Below are positions 11,718 through 11,814 of a stretch of 11,814 bases of DNA, in pieces. The stretch lies in the NCBI GenBank assembly GCA_048498315.1, contig JBEHYF010000165.1:1-11814 (forward strand), read 5' to 3'. The notes beneath the pieces were generated by a model. That model had not been told where the DNA came from and did not search any database. It saw only the letters and a program-made list of their open reading frames with translations. A program made the translations under genes and the position numbers. This DNA is from Actinoallomurus sp048498315. GTDB taxonomy: Bacteria; Actinomycetota; Actinomycetes; Streptosporangiales; Streptosporangiaceae. The number at the start of each line of letters is the position of its first letter. Position 1 is the first letter of the stretch.

Positions 11718-11814
11718 TTACTTTAGCCGCACGGCCACCTGATCCCATACGACGTCGGCCAGCGCCTCCTTGGTGTCGCGAGGGACCTCGACCCCCGCCC
11801 CACCGCGGGTGAGG
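11718..11814 (-). CDS. coaBC: C-terminal end of phosphopantothenoylcysteine decarboxylase/synthetase (CoaBC)
   Basis: Only the last 31 codons and the TAA stop (11720-11718) are in the window. They read LTRGGAGVEVPRDTKEALAD followed by VVWDQVAVRLK. This resembles the end of actinobacterial CoaBC (Dfp), typically a 'V..P..KEALAD.VWD.V..RL' tail after the CTP-dependent synthetase domain. CoaBC makes 4'-phosphopantetheine from phosphopantothenate and cysteine for coenzyme A synthesis. The position directly upstream of metK on the same strand is the standard actinobacterial order and supports the call. Confidence 0.85.
   Translation of the reverse strand, partial: LTRGGAGVEVPRDTKEALADVVWDQVAVRLK

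Overview
The window is very GC-rich, with strongly GC-biased third codon positions, several GTG starts and actinobacterial housekeeping genes. It most likely comes from a filamentous actinomycete, perhaps Streptosporangiales or a related order; no 16S or other lineage marker is present. Almost everything is on the minus strand. Read in the direction of transcription (right to left) the core order is coaBC (3' end only) - metK - [accessory interval] - priA - def - fmt - rsmB, a conserved actinobacterial housekeeping neighbourhood for coenzyme A and S-adenosylmethionine synthesis, replication restart, and formyl-Met/rRNA translation functions.

Region 10407-11814: end of coaBC, a short leader with a candidate -10 element, then metK. 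Region 7820-10406: an accessory interval splitting metK from priA. It holds a cytochrome P450 of about 431 residues bracketed by strong hairpins on both sides (10290-10328 and 10377-10399 upstream, 8829-8857 downstream), so it is probably its own transcription unit. Next comes an unrecognised 74-residue gene with a good Shine-Dalgarno, and a weaker 57-residue candidate. Region 3649-7819: priA (an actinobacterial type without helicase motifs, carrying a 28-residue repeat insert), then def, fmt and rsmB tightly packed: 1-nt gap between def and fmt, 1-nt overlap (TGATG) between fmt and rsmB. A hairpin and a candidate promoter separate priA from def.

Region 1-2260: after rsmB, where rpe lies in M. 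tuberculosis, there is instead a convergent PLP-dependent aminotransferase gene divergently paired with a LysR-type regulator (C-terminus off the window). Their shared 124-bp intergenic region carries an 8-bp-arm palindrome containing a T-N11-A motif that overlaps the LysR start codon, plus a second AAGC-N3-GCTT site centred 26 bp away. This is a classic LysR self-regulation and target-activation layout.

The most unusual items are the accessory P450/small-ORF interval with its hairpins, the P450 I-helix lacking the usual acid, the 28-aa repeat insertion in PriA, and the LysR operator pair. I do not see CRISPR, tRNA, rRNA, insertion sequence or integrase. No new multi-gene system can be demonstrated from the sequence alone.
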